Of a stretch of 64,000 nt of DNA, positions 28,404 to 36,575 are shown one piece after another (the stretch's first letter is position 1; each line of letters opens with the position of its first letter). Position numbers and translations under genes: made by a program. The stretch comes from an uncultured Blautia sp. GTDB lineage: Bacteria > Bacillota > Clostridia > Lachnospirales > Lachnospiraceae. The DNA is taken from NCBI GenBank assembly GCA_900543715.1, contig UQSX01000001.1:1-64000 (forward strand). The letters are read 5' to 3'. The notes under the pieces are model-generated. The model saw nothing but the letters and a program-made list of their open reading frames with translations, searched no databases and had not been told where the DNA came from.

Positions 28404-29306
28404 CTATCTGGTGTTTATGCTTTTCTGGCGGAAGGCCTGCCGATACTGGCTGGGAGTCATTCCCTCCTGCTTTTTGAAGAGACGCATAAAATATTTTTCA
28501 TCAGGAAAGCCGCAGGTGTGGGCAACGGCGGCTACAGAGAGGAACTCTCCCTGACAGAGAAGGTTTTTTGCGGCTGCCAGACGTATATGATTTACATAAG
28601 TATTGACAGAATAGCCGGTGTATTTTTTCATCAGGGAAGTGAGGTAGGCAGGATGGTAGTGAAAGCGGGCGGCCAGTTCCTCTACAGTAACCGGCTGATC
28701 ATAGTGGCTGCGGAGCCATTCGATCATATCCAGAAGTTTTCCGGGCGCCCGATCTTCCAGGAGGCGGTCCAGAGAGAGCACTTCTGAGGAAAATTCCAGC
28801 AGCAGAAGATTTAACGCATACCGGGTTCTCCAGGAGGACTGATAGTTTTCCCGCTTTGCGATATCCAGCAGCTGGACAAAGAGAAGGAGCGTCCGTTTTT
28901 CCATGGAAAGCCTGCCGGATTCAGGAAGGATAAAGGACTCCGGGGAAGAGGAAAGAGGAGACAAAAGGGCATGGTTCCAGTTTCCGCGGGCTTTTTGCAG
29001 ATCTCTTTCGGCAACGATACTGCTTTGGGGATCAGTCATGTGAAAGTGTACCCAATAATAGGAAAGTTTTCCTTCACTGGGGGCATAGCCGTAGTGAAGC
29101 TGATGAGGAAAAAGAAGAAGGGTCTCGTTTTCATGAACATCTATGTTTCTGCCGCTTTGATTTATATGGAGAGTTCCCCGGCATACCAGGATCAGCACGA
29201 AGGCGTCGATACGCCTGCGCTGGTGAAGAAAACCTCCGTCACTGACCAGATTGCCGCAGGTGAGAAACTCTGCAGGATAAGAAGCCTTTGCAGTACAGTA
29301 CAACAT
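28404..29306 (-). CDS. AraC-family sugar-responsive regulator
   Basis: About 300 residues. The N-terminal cupin-type effector domain (FLTCGNL...LLFPHQLHYGYAP) is followed by the C-terminal AraC double HTH (VTVEELAARFHYHPAYLTSL and CGFPDEKYFMRLFKK). It is divergent from the GH127 gene and probably controls it. The start is uncertain: an ATG at 29306 has only a distant AAAGGGTGG. The frame also runs up to 29396, but that would overlap the predicted GH127 promoter. Confidence 0.87.
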   Translation of the reverse strand: MLYCTAKASYPAEFLTCGNLVSDGGFLHQRRRIDAFVLILVCRGTLHINQSGRNIDVHENETLLLFPHQLHYGYAPSEGKLSYYWVHFHMTDPQSSIVAERDLQKARGNWNHALLSPLSSSPESFILPESGRLSMEKRTLLLFVQLLDIAKRENYQSSWRTRYALNLLLLEFSSEVLSLDRLLEDRAPGKLLDMIEWLRSHYDQPVTVEELAARFHYHPAYLTSLMKKYTGYSVNTYVNHIRLAAAKNLLCQGEFLSVAAVAHTCGFPDEKYFMRLFKKQEGMTPSQYRQAFRQKSINTR

Positions 29307-29341
29307 CTTGGATTTGTCCACCCTTTCTTTAAGATTGTGAG

Positions 29342-29372
29342 TTGTTTTAACAGTTCTGTGTGATACTATAAT
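29342..29372 (+). promoter_or_regulatory. Putative promoter of the GH127 gene
   Basis: A perfect TATAAT at 29367-29372 with a weak TTGTTT at 29342-29347 (19-base spacer). The weak -35 would suit activation by the divergent AraC protein. Confidence 0.45.
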
Positions 29373-29418
29373 ACCATCAGGAAAAGAGGGGGACAAGTAA
29401 AAATGTCCACCCTGAAAA

Positions 29419-29440
29419 CTGCCGGCTCTGCTGCCGGCAG
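29419..29440 (+). other. Leader hairpin upstream of GH127
   Basis: CTGCCGGC (29419-29426) pairs perfectly with GCCGGCAG (29433-29440) around a 6-base loop, in the predicted 5' leader. Confidence 0.6.
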
Positions 29441-29491
29441 GAGCAAGAGAGCAAATATTTCCCCTGGGGAAAGAAAGAGAGGATAAAGAAG

Positions 29492-31435
29492 ATGCTTGAG
29501 AAAAAACTGAAACCTGTGGAGCCGGATCATATGGAGATTGAAGACCGCTTCTGGAAAGAATATATGGAGCTTGTCAGAAACCATGTGATCCCGTATCAGT
29601 GGGAGGCTTTGAACGACCGGATAGAGAATGCAGCGCCCAGTTATTGTATCCAGAATTTCCGAGTAGCCGCAGGCCTGCAGGAAGGCACCTTTCAGGGAAT
29701 GGTCTTCCAGGACAGCGACGTCTACAAATGGCTGGAAGCAGTGGCTTATTCCCTGATGTGGCACCCGGATGAGGAACTGGAAAAGACTGCAGATGAGACC
29801 ATTGAGCTTATCGGGAAAGCTCAGCAGCCTGACGGATATCTGGATACCTATTATATCATCAATGGCCTGGAAAAAAGATTTACCAACCTTATGGACCATC
29901 ATGAGCTGTACTGTCTGGGGCATATGACCGAGGCGGCGGTAGCCTATTATAAAGCCACAGGCAAGAGAAGATTCCTGGATATTGCCGTGGGCTATGCGGA
30001 CTGTGCCGCCAGACATCTGGGTACAGAGGAAGGAAAGATCCCCGGATACCCGGGGCATGAGGTGGCGGAAATGGCCCTCTGCGCGCTGTACGATATAACG
30101 AAAGACGAGAATCATCTGAAACTGGCAAAATATTTTATTGACCAGCGGGGACAGCAGCCTTTGTTCTTTGACCAGGAGTGCGAGAAGAATGGAAATAAAT
30201 GCTTCTGGGATGATACCTATATTCAGAAACAGTATTATCAGGCAGGAAAGCCTGTGCGGGATCAGGATAAGGCCGAGGGTCATGCGGTGAGGGCAGTGTA
30301 CCTCTATACCGGAATGGCTGAGGTGGCTTCCAGAACAGAGGATAAGGAGCTTTTTGCTGCCTGCGAAAAGCTGTGGAATAATATTGTGAACCGGCAGATG
30401 TACATAACGGGAGCCGTAGGCGCAACAGAACACGGGGAGGCCTTTTCCTTTGACTATGACCTGCCTAATGATACTGTATATGGAGAGACCTGCGCTGCTA
30501 TCGGACTGATCTTTTTTGCCAGAAGAATGCTGGAGATCACGAAGGATGGAAAATATGCAGACGTTATGGAGCGGGCGCTGTATAATGGAGTGATCAGCGG
30601 CATGTCTCTGGACGGAAAAAGCTTTTTCTATGTAAATCCTCTGGAAGTAGTGCCGGAAGCCTGTGAGAAAGACTATAATAAGCGCCATGTGAAACCAGTA
30701 AGACAGAAATGGTTCGGCTGTGCCTGCTGCCCTCCGAATGTAGCCAGACTCCTGTCTTCCCTATCAGTATATGCCTTTGAGGAAAATGAGAAGGAACTTT
30801 ATGTAAATTTATATACAGGTGGAACATTGGAGACGGTGAAGAATGGAAAACAGAACCGGATCACTTTTGAAACCGACTATCCATGGAATGGACAGGTGAA
30901 GATCCGCATAGAAAATCAGGAAGACAGCAGTTTTGCTCTGGCTCTTCGGATTCCCGGCTGGTGCAGCAGCTATTCCCTGAAAGTAAACGGGCAGGAGGAG
31001 AAACACCATCTTAAGACCGGCTATGTGCTGCTGGACAGAGAGTGGAAAAATGGTGATGAAATCCTTTTGGATATGGAAATGCCGGTACAGATCGTGGAAG
31101 CCAACCCCAGAGTCAGAGAGGATATCGGCAAGGTGGCCGTAATGAGAGGACCGTTAGTATACTGTCTGGAGGAAACAGATAACGGAGACCAGCTCCAGGA
31201 AATTTATCTGAAGGAAGAGCCGGAATTCAAAGAGATATTTGAACCGGAACTGCTGAAAGGCGTGGTGACTATCCAGGCAAAGGGAAAACGTGTTTCCATG
31301 GCAGGCTGGAAGGAAGATTCTCTGTATCGGACTTATAGGGGAAAGAAATTTGAAGATGTGGAACTGAAATTTGTTCCCTATTATGCATGGGTGAACCGGA
31401 CACCGGGAGAGATGACGGTATGGATCCGGATCTGA
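29492..31435 (+). CDS. GH127 beta-L-arabinofuranosidase
   Basis: A 647-residue cytoplasmic enzyme that removes beta-L-arabinofuranosyl units, known from the HypBA1 type acting on plant hydroxyproline-linked arabino-oligosaccharides. The zinc/cysteine centre is visible: YGETC (Glu332, Cys334) and FGCACCPPN (Cys412, Cys413). This matches the family pattern of one Glu and three Cys, with the last Cys as nucleophile. An N-terminal (alpha/alpha)6 barrel is followed by beta domains. There is no signal peptide. The ribosome site is GAGAGGA. An own terminator follows. Confidence 0.93.
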   Translation: MLEKKLKPVEPDHMEIEDRFWKEYMELVRNHVIPYQWEALNDRIENAAPSYCIQNFRVAAGLQEGTFQGMVFQDSDVYKWLEAVAYSLMWHPDEELEKTADETIELIGKAQQPDGYLDTYYIINGLEKRFTNLMDHHELYCLGHMTEAAVAYYKATGKRRFLDIAVGYADCAARHLGTEEGKIPGYPGHEVAEMALCALYDITKDENHLKLAKYFIDQRGQQPLFFDQECEKNGNKCFWDDTYIQKQYYQAGKPVRDQDKAEGHAVRAVYLYTGMAEVASRTEDKELFAACEKLWNNIVNRQMYITGAVGATEHGEAFSFDYDLPNDTVYGETCAAIGLIFFARRMLEITKDGKYADVMERALYNGVISGMSLDGKSFFYVNPLEVVPEACEKDYNKRHVKPVRQKWFGCACCPPNVARLLSSLSVYAFEENEKELYVNLYTGGTLETVKNGKQNRITFETDYPWNGQVKIRIENQEDSSFALALRIPGWCSSYSLKVNGQEEKHHLKTGYVLLDREWKNGDEILLDMEMPVQIVEANPRVREDIGKVAVMRGPLVYCLEETDNGDQLQEIYLKEEPEFKEIFEPELLKGVVTIQAKGKRVSMAGWKEDSLYRTYRGKKFEDVELKFVPYYAWVNRTPGEMTVWIRI

Positions 31436-31466
31436 TATGATCCGGACGAAAGGATCTACATGAATA

Positions 31467-31523
31467 AAAAGGAGCTGACTCATTAGCATATTCTCGGCTT
31501 TGCTTAATGAGTCAGCTCCTTTT
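31467..31523. terminator. Convergent terminator after GH127 and DHHW gene
   Basis: A perfect 19-bp stem: AAAAGGAGCTGACTCATTA (31467-31485) with its complement at 31505-31523. It overlaps the first base pairs of the minus-strand stop codon region. Confidence 0.88.
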
Positions 31524-32955
31524 AAGCTTCGTTTTCCTGAGTATCTCCGGAGGCGTCTTCACCGGTCTGGGTTTCTTCATCCTGGGATGCTGTACTGTCT
31601 TCGGAATTATCCTGTGAAGTATCGTCTGTCTGGCTGTCCTGTGAGGAGTCCTCTGCCTGACCGTCTGTCTGAGAAGTTCCGTCTGTGTCCTCCGCAGTTT
31701 GGGCGTCCTCTCCGGCAGCAGTTCCGTCTGTGCCTGTGTCAGATGTCTCAGATTCCGGCATAGGCTCCAGTGCATCTGCCAGGGAAGTGTCTGTCATAAA
31801 GGTATCTACATTATACAGAAAAAGAATATCGGTAATGCTGTTGTCTGTGATCAGCCGGTCTACATCATCATAGTAATACCGGGGGTCAATGACAATAATA
31901 CTGCGGAAGTAGGGCTGCAGCAAAGGGATAAAACAGTTGGAATAGGAATCTTTGAAGATCAGCAGATTCTTGTTTTCATTCACAGGAGTAGTGATGTCGA
32001 TCCGGCTGTGATTTCCGCCAAAGAATACTTCATACTGGTCCTTCTGATCCAGGGCACTGCTTTCGTACATGGAGGCCGTTTTTTCTCCCTCTTCCACATA
32101 GTTTACCACACATTCTGTCGTTACATCCTTAGGCACGTAAAGCTCAATGGTATCCTGAGAACGGTCATAACCGCTTTTGGAGGCCAGGGTACCTGAGAAA
32201 GTGTGGGATACAGGATAAACCGTATATTCCTGGGCCGGTTCAGAAATCCCCAGAGCGCTGTAAAGGGTCTCAAAAGCGTACCGGGCTCCCAGACTGGTCC
32301 AGTGATGGTCGGTTTTATAATAGATGGCCTCATCTCTGTGAGAGGACATGGTTTCTGTCAGATCCACATAGGTAAGCACATCTCCTACCGTATCTTCAGC
32401 CAGGGCAATATCCTGGGACTGATCTCTTACAGGAGCATTGGCAGGCGTGAGCTGCTCCAGAATATAAGCGGCGTTGGGTACCAGGCTCATAACCGTATTC
32501 ACATCTTTATGACGCTGGGCAAATTCCCGGATGCCATTTAAATTATTCTGTACAGACTCTGTATCGATATTGTTTTCAGGGATCTGCATGAGATATCCCT
32601 GTTTTCCGATATACACACCGTTGGATTCTCTTTTTCCCAGCGCCATGTCTTCCAGCACCTTCAGGTTGATCCACTGGTCACGGAAGAAAAACTGGTCTGT
32701 GACATAGTCTTCCATATCGGTCATATACTGGCCGCTGGCCAGATTTGCCAGAGAGAATTCCGGAGCCTGGGCCAGCATTCGGTTTTCAGATTCAGAATAT
32801 TCTTTATCCGGAAGAAAGATATTAAAGCCGACAGCCACAATCATGAGGAGAAGGAAAATACAGGTGATCCTGATATAAATTTTCCCGGCTCTCTGCCTGT
32901 ATATCCTGGCCCTTCTTTTTCTTCTTTCTTCGGGAGTTAATTGCTTTTTTTTCAT
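31522..32955 (-). CDS. DHHW-family (AlgJ-like) surface O-acyltransferase component
   Basis: A 477-residue protein with a basic N-terminus, one transmembrane helix (about 27-48), and an extracellular SGNH-like domain of the DHHW family. The signature YYKTDHHWT has His217/His218, and FKDSYSN supplies the probable nucleophile Ser. From about residue 395 to the end it is an acidic, Ser/Thr/Gln-rich low-complexity tail that may contact the wall. Its neighbours are an MBOAT acyltransferase and another SGNH protein, so it probably helps transfer acetyl groups onto a surface polymer. Confidence 0.85.
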   Translation of the reverse strand: MKKKQLTPEERRKRRARIYRQRAGKIYIRITCIFLLLMIVAVGFNIFLPDKEYSESENRMLAQAPEFSLANLASGQYMTDMEDYVTDQFFFRDQWINLKVLEDMALGKRESNGVYIGKQGYLMQIPENNIDTESVQNNLNGIREFAQRHKDVNTVMSLVPNAAYILEQLTPANAPVRDQSQDIALAEDTVGDVLTYVDLTETMSSHRDEAIYYKTDHHWTSLGARYAFETLYSALGISEPAQEYTVYPVSHTFSGTLASKSGYDRSQDTIELYVPKDVTTECVVNYVEEGEKTASMYESSALDQKDQYEVFFGGNHSRIDITTPVNENKNLLIFKDSYSNCFIPLLQPYFRSIIVIDPRYYYDDVDRLITDNSITDILFLYNVDTFMTDTSLADALEPMPESETSDTGTDGTAAGEDAQTAEDTDGTSQTDGQAEDSSQDSQTDDTSQDNSEDSTASQDEETQTGEDASGDTQENEA

Positions 32956-32997
32956 AATAACTGACTTCTTCCTTCTATAATAAATGTTTCCTCTTTC

Positions 32998-34410
32998 CTA
33001 GAACCGGAAGTAAAGGAACGGATTATAAGTTGCATTCACCAGATAGGCGATGGACAGAACCAGGATAGCGGCGTATACTACTGTGGCCGTTATGGAAGGA
33101 TAGTTTCCTGGCTTTAAGGCAAACCTCCGGAATCGCTTCCATACAAAAGGCGTGGCGCAGAAAAAGCAGATTACCAGAAGGATCAGATTTCCTGTCAGGT
33201 AGTACAGACCGGTGGAATCAATGATCCCGTGGCCGCCGATACCGAACATATTTCCCAGATACACCAGGGCGTCCGGCAAAGAGGCGGAGAAGAAAAGCAC
33301 CCAGCCTATGAGAACCAGAATAAAGGAGTAGATCTGCTGGAGGATATCCGGCAGCTTCTGAAGCTTAGGAGCCAGGAAATATTTTTCCAGAAGAAGGAGC
33401 AGGCCATAATAAAGCCCCCAAAGCATAAAGTTCCAGGCAGCGCCATGCCAGAAACCTGTGAGCATCCATACCACGAGAATATTCCTGACATGTTTTAGTT
33501 TGGAAACCCGGTTGCCTCCAAGAGGAATGTACACATACTCACGGAACCAGGTGCTCAGGGAAATATGCCATCTTCTCCAGAAGTCAGTAACGCTTTTGGA
33601 TATGTAGGGATAATTAAAGTTCCGGACGAATTCAAAGCCGAACATTTTTCCTAGTCCCACTGCCATATCCGAGTATCCGCTGAAGTCGAAATAAATCTGC
33701 ATGGCATAAGCCAGACAGCCGATCCAGGCGGTGAGGATTGAGCGGTCAGCCGGGGCGATGGCAAGAATTGCGTCAAAGGTCATACCAATATTGTTGGCCA
33801 GGAGCACTTTTTTTCCCAGGCCCCGCAGAAACCAGGCTATTCCCTGCCCGAATTTGTAAAGGCTCAGGTTTCTCTGGGCCAGCTGAGCGTCGATATCCGC
33901 GTACCGGACAATAGGACCGGCGATCAGCTGGGGAAACATGGTAACATAGGTACCGAAGTTTATGAAATTCTTCTGTACCGGAACTTCCCCTTTGTATACG
34001 TCGATAATATAGGAAAGGGTCTGGAAGGTATAGAAGGAAATACCTACTGGAAGAGCCAGTTCCCGGTATGGAATATCCACAGGGAGTATGGCGTTTATAT
34101 TGTCCAGCAGGAAACCGTAATATTTAAAGAATCCCAGGATCGCCAGATTTACTACTACGGTAAACCAGAAGCTGAACCGAAGGTATTTTTCATTATTTTC
34201 CTCCCGGTATTTATGGATCTCGATTCCGCTGATATAGTTAAAGATAATGCTGAAAAGCATCAAAAATACATACACCGGTTCTCCCCATGCATAGAAGATC
34301 AGGCTCACAATGAGAAGAACGGTATTTTTCAGCTTCCAGGGTACAAGAAAGTACAGGATCAGAGTAACCGGCAGGAAGACGAAAAGAAAGAAAATACTGC
34401 TGAATATCAT
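32998..34410 (-). CDS. MBOAT O-acyltransferase (AlgI/PatA-like)
   Basis: A 470-residue multi-pass membrane acyltransferase. The conserved catalytic His322 is in TGFWHGAAWNF, with DFWRRWHISLSTWFREY as the second family block. It moves acetyl groups across the membrane to partner SGNH/DHHW enzymes for O-acetylation of exported glycans. It sits between the DUF4358 and DHHW genes in one operon. Confidence 0.92.
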   Translation of the reverse strand: MIFSSIFFLFVFLPVTLILYFLVPWKLKNTVLLIVSLIFYAWGEPVYVFLMLFSIIFNYISGIEIHKYREENNEKYLRFSFWFTVVVNLAILGFFKYYGFLLDNINAILPVDIPYRELALPVGISFYTFQTLSYIIDVYKGEVPVQKNFINFGTYVTMFPQLIAGPIVRYADIDAQLAQRNLSLYKFGQGIAWFLRGLGKKVLLANNIGMTFDAILAIAPADRSILTAWIGCLAYAMQIYFDFSGYSDMAVGLGKMFGFEFVRNFNYPYISKSVTDFWRRWHISLSTWFREYVYIPLGGNRVSKLKHVRNILVVWMLTGFWHGAAWNFMLWGLYYGLLLLLEKYFLAPKLQKLPDILQQIYSFILVLIGWVLFFSASLPDALVYLGNMFGIGGHGIIDSTGLYYLTGNLILLVICFFCATPFVWKRFRRFALKPGNYPSITATVVYAAILVLSIAYLVNATYNPFLYFRF

Positions 34411-34437
34411 AATTTATATCCTTTCTGACTGTTTTTT

Positions 34438-34923
34438 TTATAAACTGTTCCGAAAAGCCTCATCGGCCGATCCGGCATTTGGATGTACCACATAGAGAAT
34501 AAAATTTCCCTGGACATCCAGAACATGGTCTTCCAGCATAGCGTACTGTTCAATTCCGTATCCTTCAAAACTGTTCATCTGGGTTTCCAGACGGGAATTG
34601 ATGGCTTCGGTGACAGCTTCGGCCTGAGAAGTGTCTTTTAATTTGACGATCAGAAGCTCCTGAGCATCCATATTGCTGGCAGGAGAATACAGAGTCACAC
34701 CTTCATAGTCCTCTGCATCTAATCCGTAAAATTTCTGGAACATACGGTTATTGCTTTCCTGCATGCCTTCCAGGTCAAGAGTTCCCACCACATTTTCGGA
34801 AACGCTTTCCAAAGAGGCATTGCTGCTCTTATTTCCCACCTGGAAAACGATAAAGAAAATAAGAAGAGCCGCTACCATGGCGATGCGGATGATCGTTAAT
34901 ACAGAGACGGATTTTTTATTCAT
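34438..34923 (-). CDS. DUF4358 membrane-anchored protein
   Basis: A 161-residue protein with one N-terminal transmembrane helix and an extracellular alpha/beta domain (GLDAEDYEGVTLYSP, NFILYVVHPNAG). It belongs to DUF4358, which recurs next to MBOAT and SGNH genes in Clostridia; function is not known. It overlaps the upstream SGNH gene by 8 bp. It is likely an accessory part of the acylation complex. Confidence 0.8.
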   Translation of the reverse strand: MNKKSVSVLTIIRIAMVAALLIFFIVFQVGNKSSNASLESVSENVVGTLDLEGMQESNNRMFQKFYGLDAEDYEGVTLYSPASNMDAQELLIVKLKDTSQAEAVTEAINSRLETQMNSFEGYGIEQYAMLEDHVLDVQGNFILYVVHPNAGSADEAFRNSL

Positions 34924-35740
34924 TTTCTGTCACCTCCGTGATCATATCAATGGCCCAGTATTCATAAAAGGCCTTCTGCATATGGATGCCATCTACATCA
35001 TAAAGGTCGCTGTGAGCTTCCACATCTTCTGTAATATCAATATAAGGTATCCCGCTATCTTCACAGTGCTGGCGGATGGCGTCGTTCCAGTCAGGGATAT
35101 CCCGCCATTTTTCCGAACGGTCAAAGGCCGGATCTGTGGCTGGGATAATGGAATTTACGTAAATTGTGGTGTTGGGCAGAGCCTCCTTAAGATCAGAAAT
35201 GATCTGATCCTGCTCTGTGATATAGTCATCCACATTGCTCCAGAAACCAATACTGATGTCGTTCAGCCCGTAACAGAGAATGACACTGGCCGGGTTCAGG
35301 GTTACCAGCTGATCCGTATACTGTTCAATATCCCGGATGGTGGCGCCGGCAGAGGCGAAGACCCTGCTGTCATCTACCAGCTCATAGGAAGAAAAACCTA
35401 CGGCTCTGGAGTCACCCAGAATAGCGATATCCGTAAACTGTGCCCACACATCCAGGTCACCGCTTTCCAGGGCAGCTTTACGTTCTTCTTTTCGCAGCTG
35501 CCTTACTTCTTCTTCAATGGCAGCAGTGTCGGCGGCTTCCAGCCCTTCTATGTAGGCAATCCCTTCTTTGACATCATCAGTGGCTATATTCTGGCCGGAC
35601 AGGGCAATAAAAATAACAATTCCGATGATCACTGCCACAGCGGCCAATTCAACGAACAGCCGTTTTCGGGGATTTCGGAACTGTCTTTTCAGAAATCTCT
35701 GTATCCGTCTTGGAAGCGGATATATTTTTCTTTTTTTCAT
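34916..35740 (-). CDS. SGNH/GDSL hydrolase-like extracellular acyltransferase
   Basis: A 274-residue protein with an N-terminal helix (about 33-51) and an extracellular SGNH fold: block I LGDSRAVG (Ser nucleophile), block III GLND, block V DGIHM (Asp-x-x-His). It is the first gene of a four-gene O-acylation operon. The ATG at 35740 follows GAGGGG; a longer in-frame start at 35770 has no such site. Confidence 0.87.
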   Translation of the reverse strand: MKKRKIYPLPRRIQRFLKRQFRNPRKRLFVELAAVAVIIGIVIFIALSGQNIATDDVKEGIAYIEGLEAADTAAIEEEVRQLRKEERKAALESGDLDVWAQFTDIAILGDSRAVGFSSYELVDDSRVFASAGATIRDIEQYTDQLVTLNPASVILCYGLNDISIGFWSNVDDYITEQDQIISDLKEALPNTTIYVNSIIPATDPAFDRSEKWRDIPDWNDAIRQHCEDSGIPYIDITEDVEAHSDLYDVDGIHMQKAFYEYWAIDMITEVTENE

Positions 35741-35830
35741 GATATATGTCCCCTCACTATTTTTCTTCAATTTCTTTATGCTTAAATATTCAGTCGGGAT
35801 TTCCGGAAGAGTTTCCGGCAGATAAATTTC

Positions 35831-35866
35831 ATCTATATATTATATAGATTTTTTGAAATAAGGCAA
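35831..35866 (-). promoter_or_regulatory. Promoter with 19-bp palindrome, O-acylation operon
   Basis: Minus strand TTGCCT (35861-35866), 16 bases, TATAAT (35839-35844). The -10 box is embedded in a perfect palindrome, ATCTATATA T TATATAGAT (35831-35849). A regulator binding there would block the promoter; the AT-rich nature makes chance possible. Confidence 0.5.
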
Positions 35867-36042
35867 TATCCGACATGCCTCGACAGGAAAAAAAATACAA
35901 AAAAATTCAGTTTGCGTCAGGCATTTGACCGGAAAGCTGAATGAAGGAGGATCAAGTTGCATAAAAAAGGAAAGGAAATATTCTGCAAAAGAGAAAATGT
36001 GATTTTGAACAGACTATCATGGTAAAGGGAAAAAGAGCAAAA

Positions 36043-36098
36043 GGGAGAATCACCGGCAGCCCTATTGAAGTATGAGCAGATTGGTGGTAAGATTCTCC
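36043..36098 (+). other. Stem-loop inside the decayed small gene
   Basis: GGAGAATC (36044-36051) pairs perfectly with GATTCTCC (36091-36098), with possible extension ACC/GGT inside. Role unknown. Confidence 0.4.
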
Positions 36099-36143
36099 TG
36101 CAAGAAGGACAAGAACCGATTAAAAGGAAAGAGGCATTGATTT

Positions 36144-36299
36144 ATGATGGAGAAAAGAGAAGAAAAGAAGAGAGAAAAAACTTTTAAAGAAAGATTTCAT
36201 GATTACATGATGGATATGTCAAAAATTTCCCCAATGGGAATCACAGACCATCACGATGAATATTACTTCCACATTAACAAATATTACAGCTTTGATTAA
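36144..36299 (+). CDS. Possible 51-residue small protein
   Basis: ATG at 36144, stop at 36299. The N-terminus is very Lys/Glu/Arg-rich; the C-terminus is Met/His/Tyr-rich (DHHDEYYFHINKYYSFD). GAAAGAGG lies upstream as a weak ribosome site, and a terminator-like structure follows 44 bases later. It is either a real small protein or the last piece of the decayed gene. Confidence 0.35.
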   Translation: MMEKREEKKREKTFKERFHDYMMDMSKISPMGITDHHDEYYFHINKYYSFD

Positions 36300-36342
36300 G
36301 AAGAACCGGATATCAGGCTGAGATAACTGGAATATACAAAAT

Positions 36343-36425
36343 AAAAAAGGGGATATCTTTACATTTCCTGTTGTACTGCAGTACGCATCCACAGGAAGAA
36401 AAGGTAAGGATATCCTCTTTTTTTA
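36343..36425 (+). terminator. Long intrinsic terminator
   Basis: AAAAAAGGGGATATCTTTAC (36343-36362) pairs with GGTAAGGATATCCTCTTTTT (36403-36422), with few mismatches or wobbles. An inner second stem is CCTGTTG/CCACAGG, and a T-run follows. It separates the 36 kb remnant from the ugp operon. Confidence 0.8.
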
Positions 36426-36481
36426 TCGAAAAGGGCGGAGTTTACTTCGATTTTACGTAATTTTTCTACAAGCATGATGGT

Positions 36482-36511
36482 TTGAACCTGATTATGCAAG
36501 TAAAATATTAA
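36482..36511 (+). promoter_or_regulatory. Possible promoter of the ugp-type operon
   Basis: TTGAAC (36482-36487), 18 bases, TATTAA (36506-36511), 64 bases before the GTG start. The match is weak. Confidence 0.35.
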
Positions 36512-36575
36512 CTGTTCGAGTAAAAAATGCGTGTAGAAAATTTACAAGATTTAAAAGAAGGAAGGAGAAAACGCC

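Larger units (their letters stand above)
35957..36299 (+). pseudogene. Decayed small gene, pieces in three frames
   Basis: A TTG (35957) after AAGGAGG opens a frame with an early TAA (36023-36025). Further on in the same frame comes a protein-like stretch (AALLKYEQIGGKILLQEG, then EPIKRKEALIYDGEKRR) to a stop at 36185. The following residues continue best in another frame (ERFHDYMMDMSKISPMGITD to 36299). A third frame offers MVKGKRAKGRITGSPIE from 36019. Read together they suggest one roughly 90-110 residue protein broken by stop and frameshift. I do not recognise the family. Confidence 0.4.

Noticed and set aside
29366..30688. A 440-codon minus-strand frame over the GH127 gene
   Set aside because: It is antisense to a well-supported GH127 gene with all its zinc/cysteine motifs; the translated product has no recognisable domain.
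34751..35785. A 344-codon plus-strand frame over the DUF4358 and SGNH genes
   Set aside because: Antisense shadow; the minus-strand genes have clear motifs, ribosome sites and operon spacing.
35831..35849. AT-rich palindrome as a replication or attachment site
   Set aside because: It lies on the -10 box of a convincing promoter and no integrase or direct repeat is near.
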